Shown here one piece after another: positions 1-6,434 of a DNA stretch of 6,434 nucleotides. The stretch comes from Pseudomonadota bacterium (GTDB taxonomy: Bacteria > Pseudomonadota > Alphaproteobacteria > Rhizobiales > Xanthobacteraceae): the NCBI GenBank assembly GCA_023433965.1, contig JAEYTQ010000349.1, positions 1 through 6,434 of the forward strand. The letters run 5' to 3'. Below the pieces are notes generated by a model. The model worked only from the letters and a program-made list of their open reading frames with translations, was not told the DNA's origin and ran no database searches. The translations under genes and the position numbers were made by a program. Each line of letters starts with the position of its first letter. The stretch's first letter is position 1.

Positions 1-54
1 CGCGCACGTCAGTCGTCTGCGCGAGCAAGCGTGCGCGCGCCGGGCTCTGCGAGA
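1..54. other. Short region downstream of the small Met/Cys-rich gene, no gene seen
   Basis: These bases follow the stop of the leftward small gene. An imperfect GC-rich inverted repeat around 19-38 could form a hairpin, but it is short, interrupted and without a T-run, so I do not call it a terminator. The stretch is too short to say whether another gene begins to the left. Confidence 0.3.
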
Positions 55-426
55 TCAGCTTCGAGGAGGTCGGAAAGGCGGACTGCCGGTGCGGTAGGAG
101 AGTATCTGGTCGGCGGGGATGAGGATCTTGCTCGTTGCGTTGGGTGACAGCCGCAGCGCGACCGGATGGACGTTGCCGAGTGCAAGAGCTCCGCCGATGC
201 AGCAGAGCCCCATTCCGCACTTGTAGCCATTCTTGTGCGAGCTCGATCCCTTCATGTCGTCCGGACAGCAATCGTCCATCGACATGTCGCCGTGATCCGC
301 CATGTGCATGACGGTCTGCATGTCGTCCGACGGCATCGCGTGACCGACAGCGGCCGACGCACCAAGCGGCAGCATCGCCAGCGAGGCGGCGATCGCGAAT
401 GCCAGGATGGTACGGACGAGCCGCAT
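55..426 (-). CDS. Small exported Met/Cys/His-rich protein, possibly metal (copper) binding
   Basis: I do not recognise a named family. From the ATG at 426 the protein is 123 residues. Residues 1-25 look like a Sec signal peptide: Arg at 3 and 6, a hydrophobic run from about 8 to 22, and an A-x-A type site near GASAA. The mature part (31-76) holds eight Met, His at 41, 45 and 64, and Cys at 53, 54, 70, 75 and 76, including two CC pairs. Such a composition is common in periplasmic copper-handling proteins, so metal binding is an inference. The tail (about 100-123) is Pro/Arg-rich and ends RPPRS. The frame extends upstream to a TTG at 507 that overlaps the stop of the ferritin-like gene, and there is another ATG at 471. 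I chose 426 because it puts the signal peptide at the N-terminus, although the nearest Shine-Dalgarno-like GAGAGG is rather far away (13 bases). It lies 77 bases downstream of the ferritin-like gene on the same strand and is probably co-transcribed with it. Confidence 0.62.
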   Translation of the reverse strand: MRLVRTILAFAIAASLAMLPLGASAAVGHAMPSDDMQTVMHMADHGDMSMDDCCPDDMKGSSSHKNGYKCGMGLCCIGGALALGNVHPVALRLSPNATSKILIPADQILSYRTGSPPFRPPRS

Positions 427-503
427 ATTGACCGACTTACCTCTCGGGCCGCAGCGCGGTTCGAATAGCATATTCCCGGGCGTGGTGCAGTCGTTGATCC
501 GGC

Positions 504-1385
504 TCAAGCTTTCGTGACCAAGAGCGAGCGCAGCCAGGCCAGTCTCGAGATCGCTTGCTCGGCCAGCTGCTGCAGACGCTCGAGATTGGCCGCATCGGGC
601 GACCGCTCGGCGCCCTCGAGGTAGCCGTCAACGAGCGCTTCGGCGATCTCCAATGGGCCCCTGTGTTCCATGGTCGCCGGAAAGCTCCCGAGGTCTGCGG
701 CGGCCGTGGCCATCTGGGCCGTCTGGTCGCGAATGTCTCGGATCCGCACCGCCGCCGATTCGCCCAGGCCCGGTTCCAAGTCGTCGAGCTGTGCAACCAG
801 GCGAAGCTCGAGGCGTCGCGCATCAATTTGCCGCAGCGGCACCGACGATGCCTCTGCGCTGCTCCGTTCGTGTTCTTGATGATAGGCCAGCCGCCTCTCC
901 TTCCGCAGCGTGGCGACATGGCCGAGCTCTTCCCTGGCCATGGCCTCGGAGGCCTTCTTGATCTCGGGATCGTCGGAATAAGCCGCGAGATAGGACCAGA
1001 AGGCGAAGGCGCGTTCCTCGTTGCGGACCGCCATCGCGAGCGCACGGTACGGCGTCATCAGCCCCGATGTCCTGACTTCCGCGGCAGCGTCCGGAGGAAG
1101 CGTTTCCGGCGCCTCCCAGCGCACCAAGGCAGGATCCGGGCTCTTGCCGCGGCGCGATTGCGACCACTGCGTGACACTATCCACATGCTCGCGCTCGGCG
1201 GCGGCTAGCCGCGCGAACACCTCCGCCAGCTCATCCTTGCCCTGCCCGCGCATCTCATCGGCGAGAGAATCGTACTTGTTCGCCGCTTCCTGCTCCATTG
1301 CGTGCGCTAGCGCAAAGAGCTCGTCCAGCGACTTCAATACACCGGCAGGCTCGGCACTGAGCAATGACGTGCGTAGGAATGGCAT
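504..1385 (-). CDS. Ferritin/rubrerythrin-like diiron protein with extra C-terminal helical domain
   Basis: The protein is 293 residues and predicted almost wholly helical, with no signal peptide, so it is probably cytoplasmic. The first half (about 20-165) reads as a ferritin-like four-helix bundle. It has a helix with E31-x6-Y38 followed by an E-x-x-H motif (E64-H67), then a second pair with E123/E124 and another E-x-x-H (E153-H156). Paired E plus ExxH helices are the usual diiron ligand pattern of rubrerythrin-type proteins, which handle peroxide or store or oxidise iron. There are no rubredoxin-like CxxC knuckles, so it is not a classical rubrerythrin. Residues about 183-293 form a second helical region that I cannot assign. 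The start at 1385 is preceded by GGAG eight bases upstream. The gene is divergent from nosR and probably leads an operon with the small Met/Cys-rich gene. The fold call is fairly secure; the substrate and any link to denitrification are unknown. Confidence 0.75.
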   Translation of the reverse strand: MPFLRTSLLSAEPAGVLKSLDELFALAHAMEQEAANKYDSLADEMRGQGKDELAEVFARLAAAEREHVDSVTQWSQSRRGKSPDPALVRWEAPETLPPDAAAEVRTSGLMTPYRALAMAVRNEERAFAFWSYLAAYSDDPEIKKASEAMAREELGHVATLRKERRLAYHQEHERSSAEASSVPLRQIDARRLELRLVAQLDDLEPGLGESAAVRIRDIRDQTAQMATAAADLGSFPATMEHRGPLEIAEALVDGYLEGAERSPDAANLERLQQLAEQAISRLAWLRSLLVTKA

Positions 1386-1563
1386 CCCGAGGACTCCAAA
1401 TGCAGATTTTGATCCGGTTCCGCGCGACCACGAGTCTCACGAACGGGGTTGACAGAGTCAGTCGTACACGATGAGCTTTGCACGTCAGCGGCGACAAATC
1501 ATCGACGAAGAATCCTGGAGCATGCGCGGCCCGTTTGGCCGCGCAAAGGGCATTTGAATCGAC
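1386..1563. promoter_or_regulatory. Divergent intergenic region between ferritin-like gene and nosR
   Basis: This 178-base stretch must contain the promoters for both directions if the usual logic holds. I see no convincing coding frame in it. A TTGAT half-site lies at 1409-1413, but the partner four bases on reads TTCCG instead of ATCAA, so it is not a proper FNR/FixK box. A TTGACA at 1449-1454 resembles a sigma-70 -35 element but has no good -10 at 16-18 bases. The right end holds the hairpin described separately and an AAAGGG (1545-1550) that may serve as a weak ribosome binding site for nosR. Confidence 0.5.
1523..1545 (+). repeat. Perfect 9-bp inverted repeat (stem-loop) in nosR leader
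   Basis: TGCGCGGCC at 1523-1531 is exactly mirrored by GGCCGCGCA at 1537-1545, leaving a five-base loop CGTTT. In RNA this would be a very stable GC-rich hairpin ending 18 bases before the nosR ATG and touching the putative AAAGGG ribosome binding site. There is no following T-run, so it does not look like a Rho-independent terminator. It could be a leader structure affecting translation or mRNA stability, or a DNA site for a dimeric regulator. The role is not shown by the sequence. Confidence 0.6.
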
Positions 1564-3858
1564 ATGTCGAAGCGACCGGACGAAGATACCGCCTTCGCAA
1601 GGCGTGCAGCGCTCGCGCTCGCAGGCCTGCTACTGCTGTGTCTGACTTATATTTCGCCCGCTCACGCCGCCGGTGATGTGTCGACATATCTGTCGAAGAT
1701 TGTGCCTGCCGAGTTCTTCCCGGGCGCGGATCGCTTCGGGCCGCCCCAAGGCGATCCGCCGATCGTGCCGGTCTATCGCGGCGATCAGCTGCAGGGTTTT
1801 GTGTTCCTCAACTCCGACCTGGCGAATTCGGTCGGCTACTCCGGCAAGCCGATTCACCTGCTGGCCGGGATCGACCCGAGGGGCGTCATCACCGGCATCA
1901 AGCTCGTCGACCACAAGGAACCGATCGTGCTGGTCGGCATTCCCGAGGCGCGCATCGTTGCTGCCGTGAACGCGCTGATCGGCAAGGACATGAAGCCGGT
2001 CGCGACTGGCGCCGAGAGACCGCCACAGGTCGACATCGTGAGCGGCGCGACCGTCACCGTGCTGGTGATGGGCGACAGCATCGTTCGCGCGGCGTCCAAG
2101 CTGATCCGAACCGGGCGCATTGGTGGCGGCGATGGTGCGGCCGCATCGGCTGCCCTACCCCCCGTCATCAAGACACTCGATCTCGAACGCAGCGAAGTCC
2201 GCGACTGGGAGAGCCTCGTCGGCGACGGGTCGATACGCCGCCTTCATCTCGGCATCGGCGACGTCAACGATGCCTTTGCAAAATCCGGCAACGCGGCGGC
2301 GACACAGTATCCCGAACCGGGCGATGCCGGCGATACCTTCATCGATCTCTACGTCGCGCTCGTGAGCGCACCGACGATCGGCCGCAGCCTGCTCGGCGAC
2401 GATGGTTATCGACGCTTGCAGGACGGCTTGAAGCCCGGCCAGCAGGCGATCGTCGTCGCCGGCAACGGCCCCTACTCGTTCAAAGGCTCGGCCTATGTCC
2501 GCGGCGGCATCTTCGATCGCATCGAGATCCTGCAGGAAGGCAACAGCACCCGCTTCCGCGACCGCAACCATACCCGCCTCGGCGCACTGGAGGCAGAGGG
2601 CGCGCCGGAGTTCAGGGAAGTCGGCCTGTTCGTCACGCCTCCGGAGTTCACCCTCGATCCGACGCAGCCGTGGCAGCTTCAGCTGCTGGTGCAGCGCAGC
2701 CTCGGCGGCCGCGACAAGGCATTCCTGACCTTCGACGTCAATTACATCCTGCCCGACAATTACATCCGCCGCGAGCAGCGCGCGGTGACGGTGCCGGAGA
2801 GCGCAGCGCCGCCGCCCTCGGAGGCGAAGGCTGATGCTGCGCCGCCGCCGGAAGCAGATGAGCCGCTCTGGATGCGGATCTGGCGATCGAGCACGGTCTC
2901 GATCGGCATTACCGCGTTCATGCTGGCCGCCCTCACCGGCATCTTCTTCTTCCAAAATCTGCTGGTGAGCCGCCCGGTGCTCTATACCTGGGTTCGACGC
3001 GGCTATCTCGCTTTCGTTCTGGTCTGGCTTGGGTGGTACGCCAACGCGCAACTGTCCGTCGTCAACGTCGTCACCTTCACCAATGCGCTGGTGACGGGCT
3101 TCCGCTGGGAATACTTCCTCGCCGCTCCCCTGATCTTCATTCTGTGAGCCGCGACGGCCGGCGGGCTTCTGTTCTGGGGACGCGGCCCGTTCTGCGGCTG
3201 GCTGTGTCCCTTCGGCGCACTCCAGGAACTCAGCAACACGGTCGCGAAATGGCTGAAGGTTCCTCAACTGACGGTGCCTTGGGGCCTGCATGAGCGGCTG
3301 TGGCCGGTCAAATACATCATCTTTCTCGGACTGTTCGGCCTGTCGCTCTATTCGGTCGAGATGGCCGAACGGTTCGCCGAGGTCGAGCCGTTCAAGACCG
3401 CCATCATCCTGAAGTTTTCGCGGAGCTGGCCGTTCGTGGCCTACGCCGTCGCCCTGCTCGTCATCGGCCTGTTCATCGAGCGCTTCTTCTGCCGCTACCT
3501 CTGTCCGCTCGGCGCCGCGCTCGCCATCCCCGGCCGTATCCGGACCTTCGAATGGCTGCGCCGCTGGCCCGAATGCGGCACGCCCTGTCAGCGCTGCGCC
3601 AAGGAATGCCCGGTGCAGTCGATTCATCCCGAGGGGCACATCAACGTCAACGAGTGCATCTACTGCATGCACTGCCAGGAACTCTATTACGACGACCACC
3701 GCTGCCCGCACATGATCCAGGTACGGCTGAAGCGCGAGAAGTTCGCGGCGATGTCCTCGCCCTCGATGCGCTCCGGCGGCAAGGGTCCTGCGACCGTCAT
3801 CACCGCCGGCGGCAAACCCGTCGCCGCATCGGCGGCCGTCACTCCACCACCAAACTGA
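1564..3858 (+). pseudogene. nosR: nosR, N2O reductase expression/electron-donor protein, interrupted by in-frame TGA
   Basis: NosR is a polytopic membrane flavo-iron-sulfur protein required for nosZ expression and for electron supply to, or maintenance of, NosZ. The full frame would be 764 residues, normal for the family. Residues 1-36 are a signal/membrane anchor. The periplasmic FMN-binding domain carries SGATVT at 160-165, whose last Thr is the expected covalent flavin site. A Pro/Ala-rich linker (412-431) leads to membrane segments near 443-468, 480-508 and from about 517. Codon 528 (3145-3147) is TGA, where the family usually has Trp. After it the same frame continues with FCGWLCP (C544, C548), FCRYLCP (C643, C647) and a double [4Fe-4S] ferredoxin-like region (C671, C675, C678, C682; C698, C701, C704, C714). 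As read, the product is 527 residues (1564-3147) and lacks all iron-sulfur motifs. ATG 1564 is the first start after an in-frame TGA at 1555. nosZ follows after 23 bases. It may be a genuine pseudogene or a one-base sequence error. Confidence 0.88.
3145..3147 (+). other. nosR: Premature TGA stop within nosR (codon 528)
   Basis: The codons around the site read CTG-TGA-GCC. The protein is NosR-like without a break on both sides: ...APLIFIL before the stop and AATAGGLLFWGRG after it. A single G-to-A change in TGG would explain the stop. There is no frameshift, no inserted sequence and no in-frame ATG/GTG with a ribosome binding site just after the stop to allow clean restart. The window's other complete genes also end in TGA, so reassignment of UGA to Trp is not plausible. 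Confidence 0.9.
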
Positions 3859-3870
3859 ACCCGGAAGCCG

Positions 3871-3876
3871 AGGAGG
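3871..3876 (+). promoter_or_regulatory. Strong Shine-Dalgarno of nosZ
   Basis: AGGAGG lies five bases before the ATG at 3882. It fixes the nosZ start even though the reading frame is open far upstream, across the nosR 3' region. It sits in the 23-base gap after the nosR stop, so nosZ can be translated on its own whatever happens to nosR translation. Confidence 0.85.
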
Positions 3877-3881
3877 CAATC

Positions 3882-5828
3882 ATGAGCGAGAACGAAAAAA
3901 CCAAGGGCGTCAGCCGACGGACCGTGCTGGGAACGACGGCGGCTGCCGCAGGCGTGGGCCTTGCCGGCGGCGTGACGCTGAAGGACGGCGGCTTCGTCTC
4001 GCCTGCGGACGCGCAGACCAAGACTGCTGCGCCCAAGGCACCGGCCGCCCGGCCGGCCGTGCACAAGACCGAGGTCGCCCCAGGTGAGCTCGACGAATAT
4101 TACGTGTTCTTCTCCAGCGGCCAGTCCGGCGAGATGCGGGTCGTCGGCCTTCCCTCGATGCGCGAGCTGATGCGCGTTCCGGTCTTCAATCGCTGCAGCG
4201 CTACCGGCTGGGGGCAGACCAACGAAAGCATCAAGGTTCTGACCGAGGGGATGCAGCCCGCAACCCGCGAGTTCCTGAAGAACCGCGGCGGCACCTACCT
4301 GAACGGCGACCTCCACCACCCGCACATCTCCTTTACCGACGGCACCTATGACGGCCGCTATGCCTTCATGAACGACAAGGCCAATAGCCGCGTCGCGCGG
4401 GTGCGGCTCGACATCATGAAATGCGACAAGATCATCGAGCTGCCGAACCAGCACACCGTTCACGGTCTTCGCCTGCAGAAATATCCGCGCACCGGCTATG
4501 TGTTCGCCAACGGCGAGGATGGCGTGCCGCTGCCCAACGACGGCAAGGTCCTGGACGATCCCAAGCAGTATCGCTCGATCTTCAGTGCGATCGACGGCGA
4601 CACGATGAAGGTCGCCTGGCAGGTGATCGTCAGCGGCAACCTCGACAACGTCGACGCCGATTACCAGGGAAAATACTGCTTTGCGACCTGCTACAACAGC
4701 GAGGAAGGCGTCACGCTGGCGGAGATGACCGCCAGCGAGCAGGACTGGGTCGTCATCTTCAACATCAAGCGGATCGAGGAGGCCGTGAAGAAGGGCGACT
4801 TCAAGGAAATGAACGGCGTGCCCGTCATCGACGGCCGCAAGGGATCGGCTTACACGCGCTACGTTCCGGTCTCGAACAACCCGCACGGCATGAACACCGC
4901 TCCGGACGGCATCCATGTCGTAGCAGCAGGTAAGCTCTCGCCGACCGTGACCGTGATGGACGTGCGCAAGTTCGACGACCTGTTCGACGACAAGATCAAG
5001 CCCCGCGACGTCGTCGTCGCAGAACCCGAACTCGGCCTCGGCCCGCTGCACACAGCCTATGACGGCAAGGGCAATGCCTACACCACCCTCTTCCTCGACA
5101 GCCAGGTCTGCAAGTGGAGCATCGACCTCGCCAAGCGGGCCTACAAGGGCGAGAAGGTCAACCCCATCCTCCAGAAGCTCGACGTGCACTATCAGCCGGG
5201 CCACAATCACACCTCGATGGGCCAGACCAAGGAGGCGGATGGAAAATGGCTTATTTCGCTGAACAAGTTCTCGAAGGACCGCTTCCTGAACGTCGGCCCG
5301 CTTAAGCCGGAGAATGATCAGCTGATCGACATCTCGGGCGATCAGATGAAGCTGGTGCATGACGGCCCGAGCTTCGCCGAGCCGCATGACGCGACCATCG
5401 TCCACCGCTCCAAGATCAACCCGATCTCGATCTATGACCGGGCGGATCCGATCTTCGCGGATGCGGTCAAGCAGGCCAAGGCCGACGGCATCGACCTGGA
5501 GGCGGATTCGAAGGTCATTCGTGACGGCAACAAGGTGCGGGTCTACATGACCTCGACCGCGCCGGCCTACGGACTCGATCAGTTCCAGGTCAAGCAAGGT
5601 GACGAAGTGACCGTCTTCGTCACCAACATCGACGCGGTCGAGGATTTGACGCACGGCTTCTGCATCGTCAACTACGGCATCAACATGGAGATCGGGCCGA
5701 TGGCCACCGCGTCGGTGACCTTCACGGCCGACAAGCCCGGTGTCTACTGGTACTACTGCTCCTGGTTCTGCCACGCCATGCACATGGAGATGAAGGGCCG
5801 GATGTTCGTCGAGCCCAAATCGGTCTGA
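3882..5828 (+). CDS. nosZ: Nitrous-oxide reductase NosZ, clade I, Tat-exported
   Basis: NosZ reduces N2O to N2 in the periplasm, the last step of denitrification. The protein is 648 residues, full length for the family. The N-terminus has a twin-arginine signal (SRRTVLG, 11-17) followed by an Ala/Gly-rich hydrophobic stretch and a likely cleavage site after ADA-type residues near 42-44, marking the Tat-dependent clade I type. The beta-propeller supplies all seven CuZ histidines by alignment to known enzymes: H145, H146 (DLHHPH), H194 (VHG), H335 (NPHG), H390 (GPLH), H441 (GHNH) and H502 (EPHD). The C-terminal cupredoxin domain has the complete CuA set: H591, C626, W628, C630, H634 and M637 in [12 protein letters not shown]. 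Nothing is truncated or substituted. The AGGAGG at 3871-3876 sets the start. It is the second gene of the nos operon. The enzyme looks functional, in contrast to the interrupted nosR upstream. Confidence 0.98.
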   Translation: MSENEKTKGVSRRTVLGTTAAAAGVGLAGGVTLKDGGFVSPADAQTKTAAPKAPAARPAVHKTEVAPGELDEYYVFFSSGQSGEMRVVGLPSMRELMRVPVFNRCSATGWGQTNESIKVLTEGMQPATREFLKNRGGTYLNGDLHHPHISFTDGTYDGRYAFMNDKANSRVARVRLDIMKCDKIIELPNQHTVHGLRLQKYPRTGYVFANGEDGVPLPNDGKVLDDPKQYRSIFSAIDGDTMKVAWQVIVSGNLDNVDADYQGKYCFATCYNSEEGVTLAEMTASEQDWVVIFNIKRIEEAVKKGDFKEMNGVPVIDGRKGSAYTRYVPVSNNPHGMNTAPDGIHVVAAGKLSPTVTVMDVRKFDDLFDDKIKPRDVVVAEPELGLGPLHTAYDGKGNAYTTLFLDSQVCKWSIDLAKRAYKGEKVNPILQKLDVHYQPGHNHTSMGQTKEADGKWLISLNKFSKDRFLNVGPLKPENDQLIDISGDQMKLVHDGPSFAEPHDATIVHRSKINPISIYDRADPIFADAVKQAKADGIDLEADSKVIRDGNKVRVYMTSTAPAYGLDQFQVKQGDEVTVFVTNIDAVEDLTHGFCIVNYGINMEIGPMATASVTFTADKPGVYWYYCSWFCHAMHMEMKGRMFVEPKSV

Positions 5829-5840
5829 AGCGGCCTGATC

Positions 5841-5844
5841 GGAG
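5841..5844 (+). promoter_or_regulatory. Ribosome binding site deciding the GTG start of nosD
   Basis: GGAG is placed seven bases before GTG at 5852. The alternative in-frame ATG at 5870 has no comparable site and would remove the positively charged residue from the signal peptide, so the GTG is preferred. Confidence 0.6.
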
Positions 5845-5851
5845 CGACCTC

Positions 5852-6434
5852 GTGGGTCCATTGTCACGCATGCTTCCGGCGGCGCTGGTCGCCGCCGGAC
5901 TATCCGGCTTCGCCAATGCGGAGACGCTGACGGCCGTGCCCGGCCAGCCGCTGCAACCGCTGCTGGATCGCGCGCGCGCCGGCGACGTCGTCGAGCTCGC
6001 GCCGGGCGAATATCACGGTCCGATCCGGATCGACCGCCCCTTGCAGCTGGTCGGGACCAGGGACGCGGTGCTCGATGCTGGCGGCACCGGCAACGTCATC
6101 ACGGTCAGCGCGGCCGACGTCACCGTCCGCGGCGTGACCATTCGCGGGTCGGGCCGCGATTTGCAGGCGATGAATTCCGGGATATTCCTGCAAAAGACGG
6201 CCGAACGCGCGCAGATCGAAGGCAACCGGCTGGAGGAGAACCTGTTCGGCGTCTACGTGCATGGCGCCAGGGGCTCCCGGGTGGTGCGCAACGAGATCGA
6301 GGGCTTGCGCGGCGGGCGTCTCAGCGAGGCCGGCAACGGCGTCTCGCTGTGGAACGCGCCCGACGTCACAATTGCCAGCAACACATTCCGCTACGGCCGC
6401 GACGGCATCTTCTCGATCTCGAGCAGCAAGGACC
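5852..6434 (+). CDS. nosD: NosD, periplasmic CuZ-assembly protein (5' part, runs off window)
   Basis: NosD is a periplasmic right-handed beta-helix protein that works with the NosFY ABC transporter in assembling the copper-sulfur CuZ centre of NosZ. The 194 codons present include a Sec signal peptide (Arg at 6, hydrophobic 8-20, cleavage after ANA at 21-23). The family-like opening follows: GDVVELAPGEYHG (44-56), then IDRPLQLVG (60-68). From about 80 onward come short repeating strands with N/G turns typical of the CASH/pectate-lyase-like beta-helix, for example VTVRGVTIRGSG (90-101), NRLEENLFGVYVHGA (125-139) and NTFRYGRDGIF (177-187). The family is usually a little over 400 residues, so roughly half is missing beyond the window end. 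The start codon is probably GTG at 5852 (GGAG seven bases upstream); ATG at 5870 is the alternative. The gap to nosZ is 23 bases, consistent with one operon. Confidence 0.93.
   Translation, partial: MGPLSRMLPAALVAAGLSGFANAETLTAVPGQPLQPLLDRARAGDVVELAPGEYHGPIRIDRPLQLVGTRDAVLDAGGTGNVITVSAADVTVRGVTIRGSGRDLQAMNSGIFLQKTAERAQIEGNRLEENLFGVYVHGARGSRVVRNEIEGLRGGRLSEAGNGVSLWNAPDVTIASNTFRYGRDGIFSISSSKD

Noticed and set aside
9..230. 73-codon minus-strand open frame
   Set aside because: It lies in another frame over the 3' end of the small Met/Cys-rich gene and has no supporting start signal or motif.
1449..1477. Sigma-70 promoter with TTGACA at 1449-1454
   Set aside because: The hexamers at 16-18 base spacing (around 1471-1478) do not resemble TATAAT, so only the -35 half is present.
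1534..1547. FixK/FNR-like box TTTG-N6-CAAA
   Set aside because: The spacing between TTG and CAA is six bases instead of eight, and the symmetry partly reflects overlap with the larger hairpin.
3145..3147. TGA as selenocysteine or as reassigned Trp codon
   Set aside because: The family residue there is Trp, not Cys. Normal genes here end in TGA, and no selenocysteine context is evident.
2155..3879. A 574-codon minus-strand open frame opposite nosR
   Set aside because: It is an antisense shadow of nosR with low-complexity Arg/Asp/Glu-rich composition and no family resemblance.
3300..3881. N-terminal extension of the nosZ frame upstream of 3882
   Set aside because: It translates the nosR 3' region in the wrong frame into Arg/Pro-rich sequence. 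The Shine-Dalgarno and Tat signal set the start at 3882.
3687..5867. A 726-codon open frame on the minus strand opposite nosZ
   Set aside because: It is a GC-rich antisense shadow of nosZ, whose plus-strand product has every catalytic ligand. The minus product has no recognisable motif and a skewed Val/Asp/His/Arg composition.

Overview
The window carries the front part of a nitrous-oxide reductase (nos) operon from a GC-rich alphaproteobacterium. The protein style, with a Tat-exported clade I NosZ and a nosR-nosZ-nosD order, suggests the Bradyrhizobium/Rhodopseudomonas/Afipia group. This taxonomic call is inference from remembered family features; no search was run.

Layout. Two genes are read leftward (minus strand): a two-part, all-helical ferritin/rubrerythrin-like protein (1385 to 504) and, downstream of it, a small exported protein rich in Met, Cys and His (426 to 55). 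A 178-base divergent intergenic region (1386-1563) separates them from the rightward nos genes. These are nosR (1564-3858), nosZ (3882-5828) and the 5' part of nosD (5852 to the window end). The nos genes are closely spaced, with exactly 23 bases in both gaps and a purine-rich ribosome binding site in each, as expected for one transcript. The nosF, nosY, nosL and nosX genes that usually follow would lie outside the window.

How the genes work together. NosZ is the periplasmic copper enzyme that reduces N2O to N2. NosD, with the NosFY ABC transporter, serves assembly of its copper-sulfur centre CuZ. NosR is a membrane flavo-iron-sulfur protein needed for nosZ expression and for N2O reduction in vivo. 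All CuA and CuZ ligands of NosZ are present.

The main surprise is in nosR. Codon 528 is TGA in an otherwise intact 765-codon frame (764 codons plus the normal stop), at a place where the family normally has Trp (TGG). The predicted product stops after 527 residues, before every iron-sulfur cysteine motif. The frame continues perfectly beyond the stop, so this is either a very recent nonsense mutation or a one-base sequence error. No wholly new system is evident. The secondary points of interest are the divergent ferritin-like/Met-Cys-rich pair, a perfect hairpin in the nosR leader, and the lack of a recognisable FNR/FixK-type box upstream of nosR.
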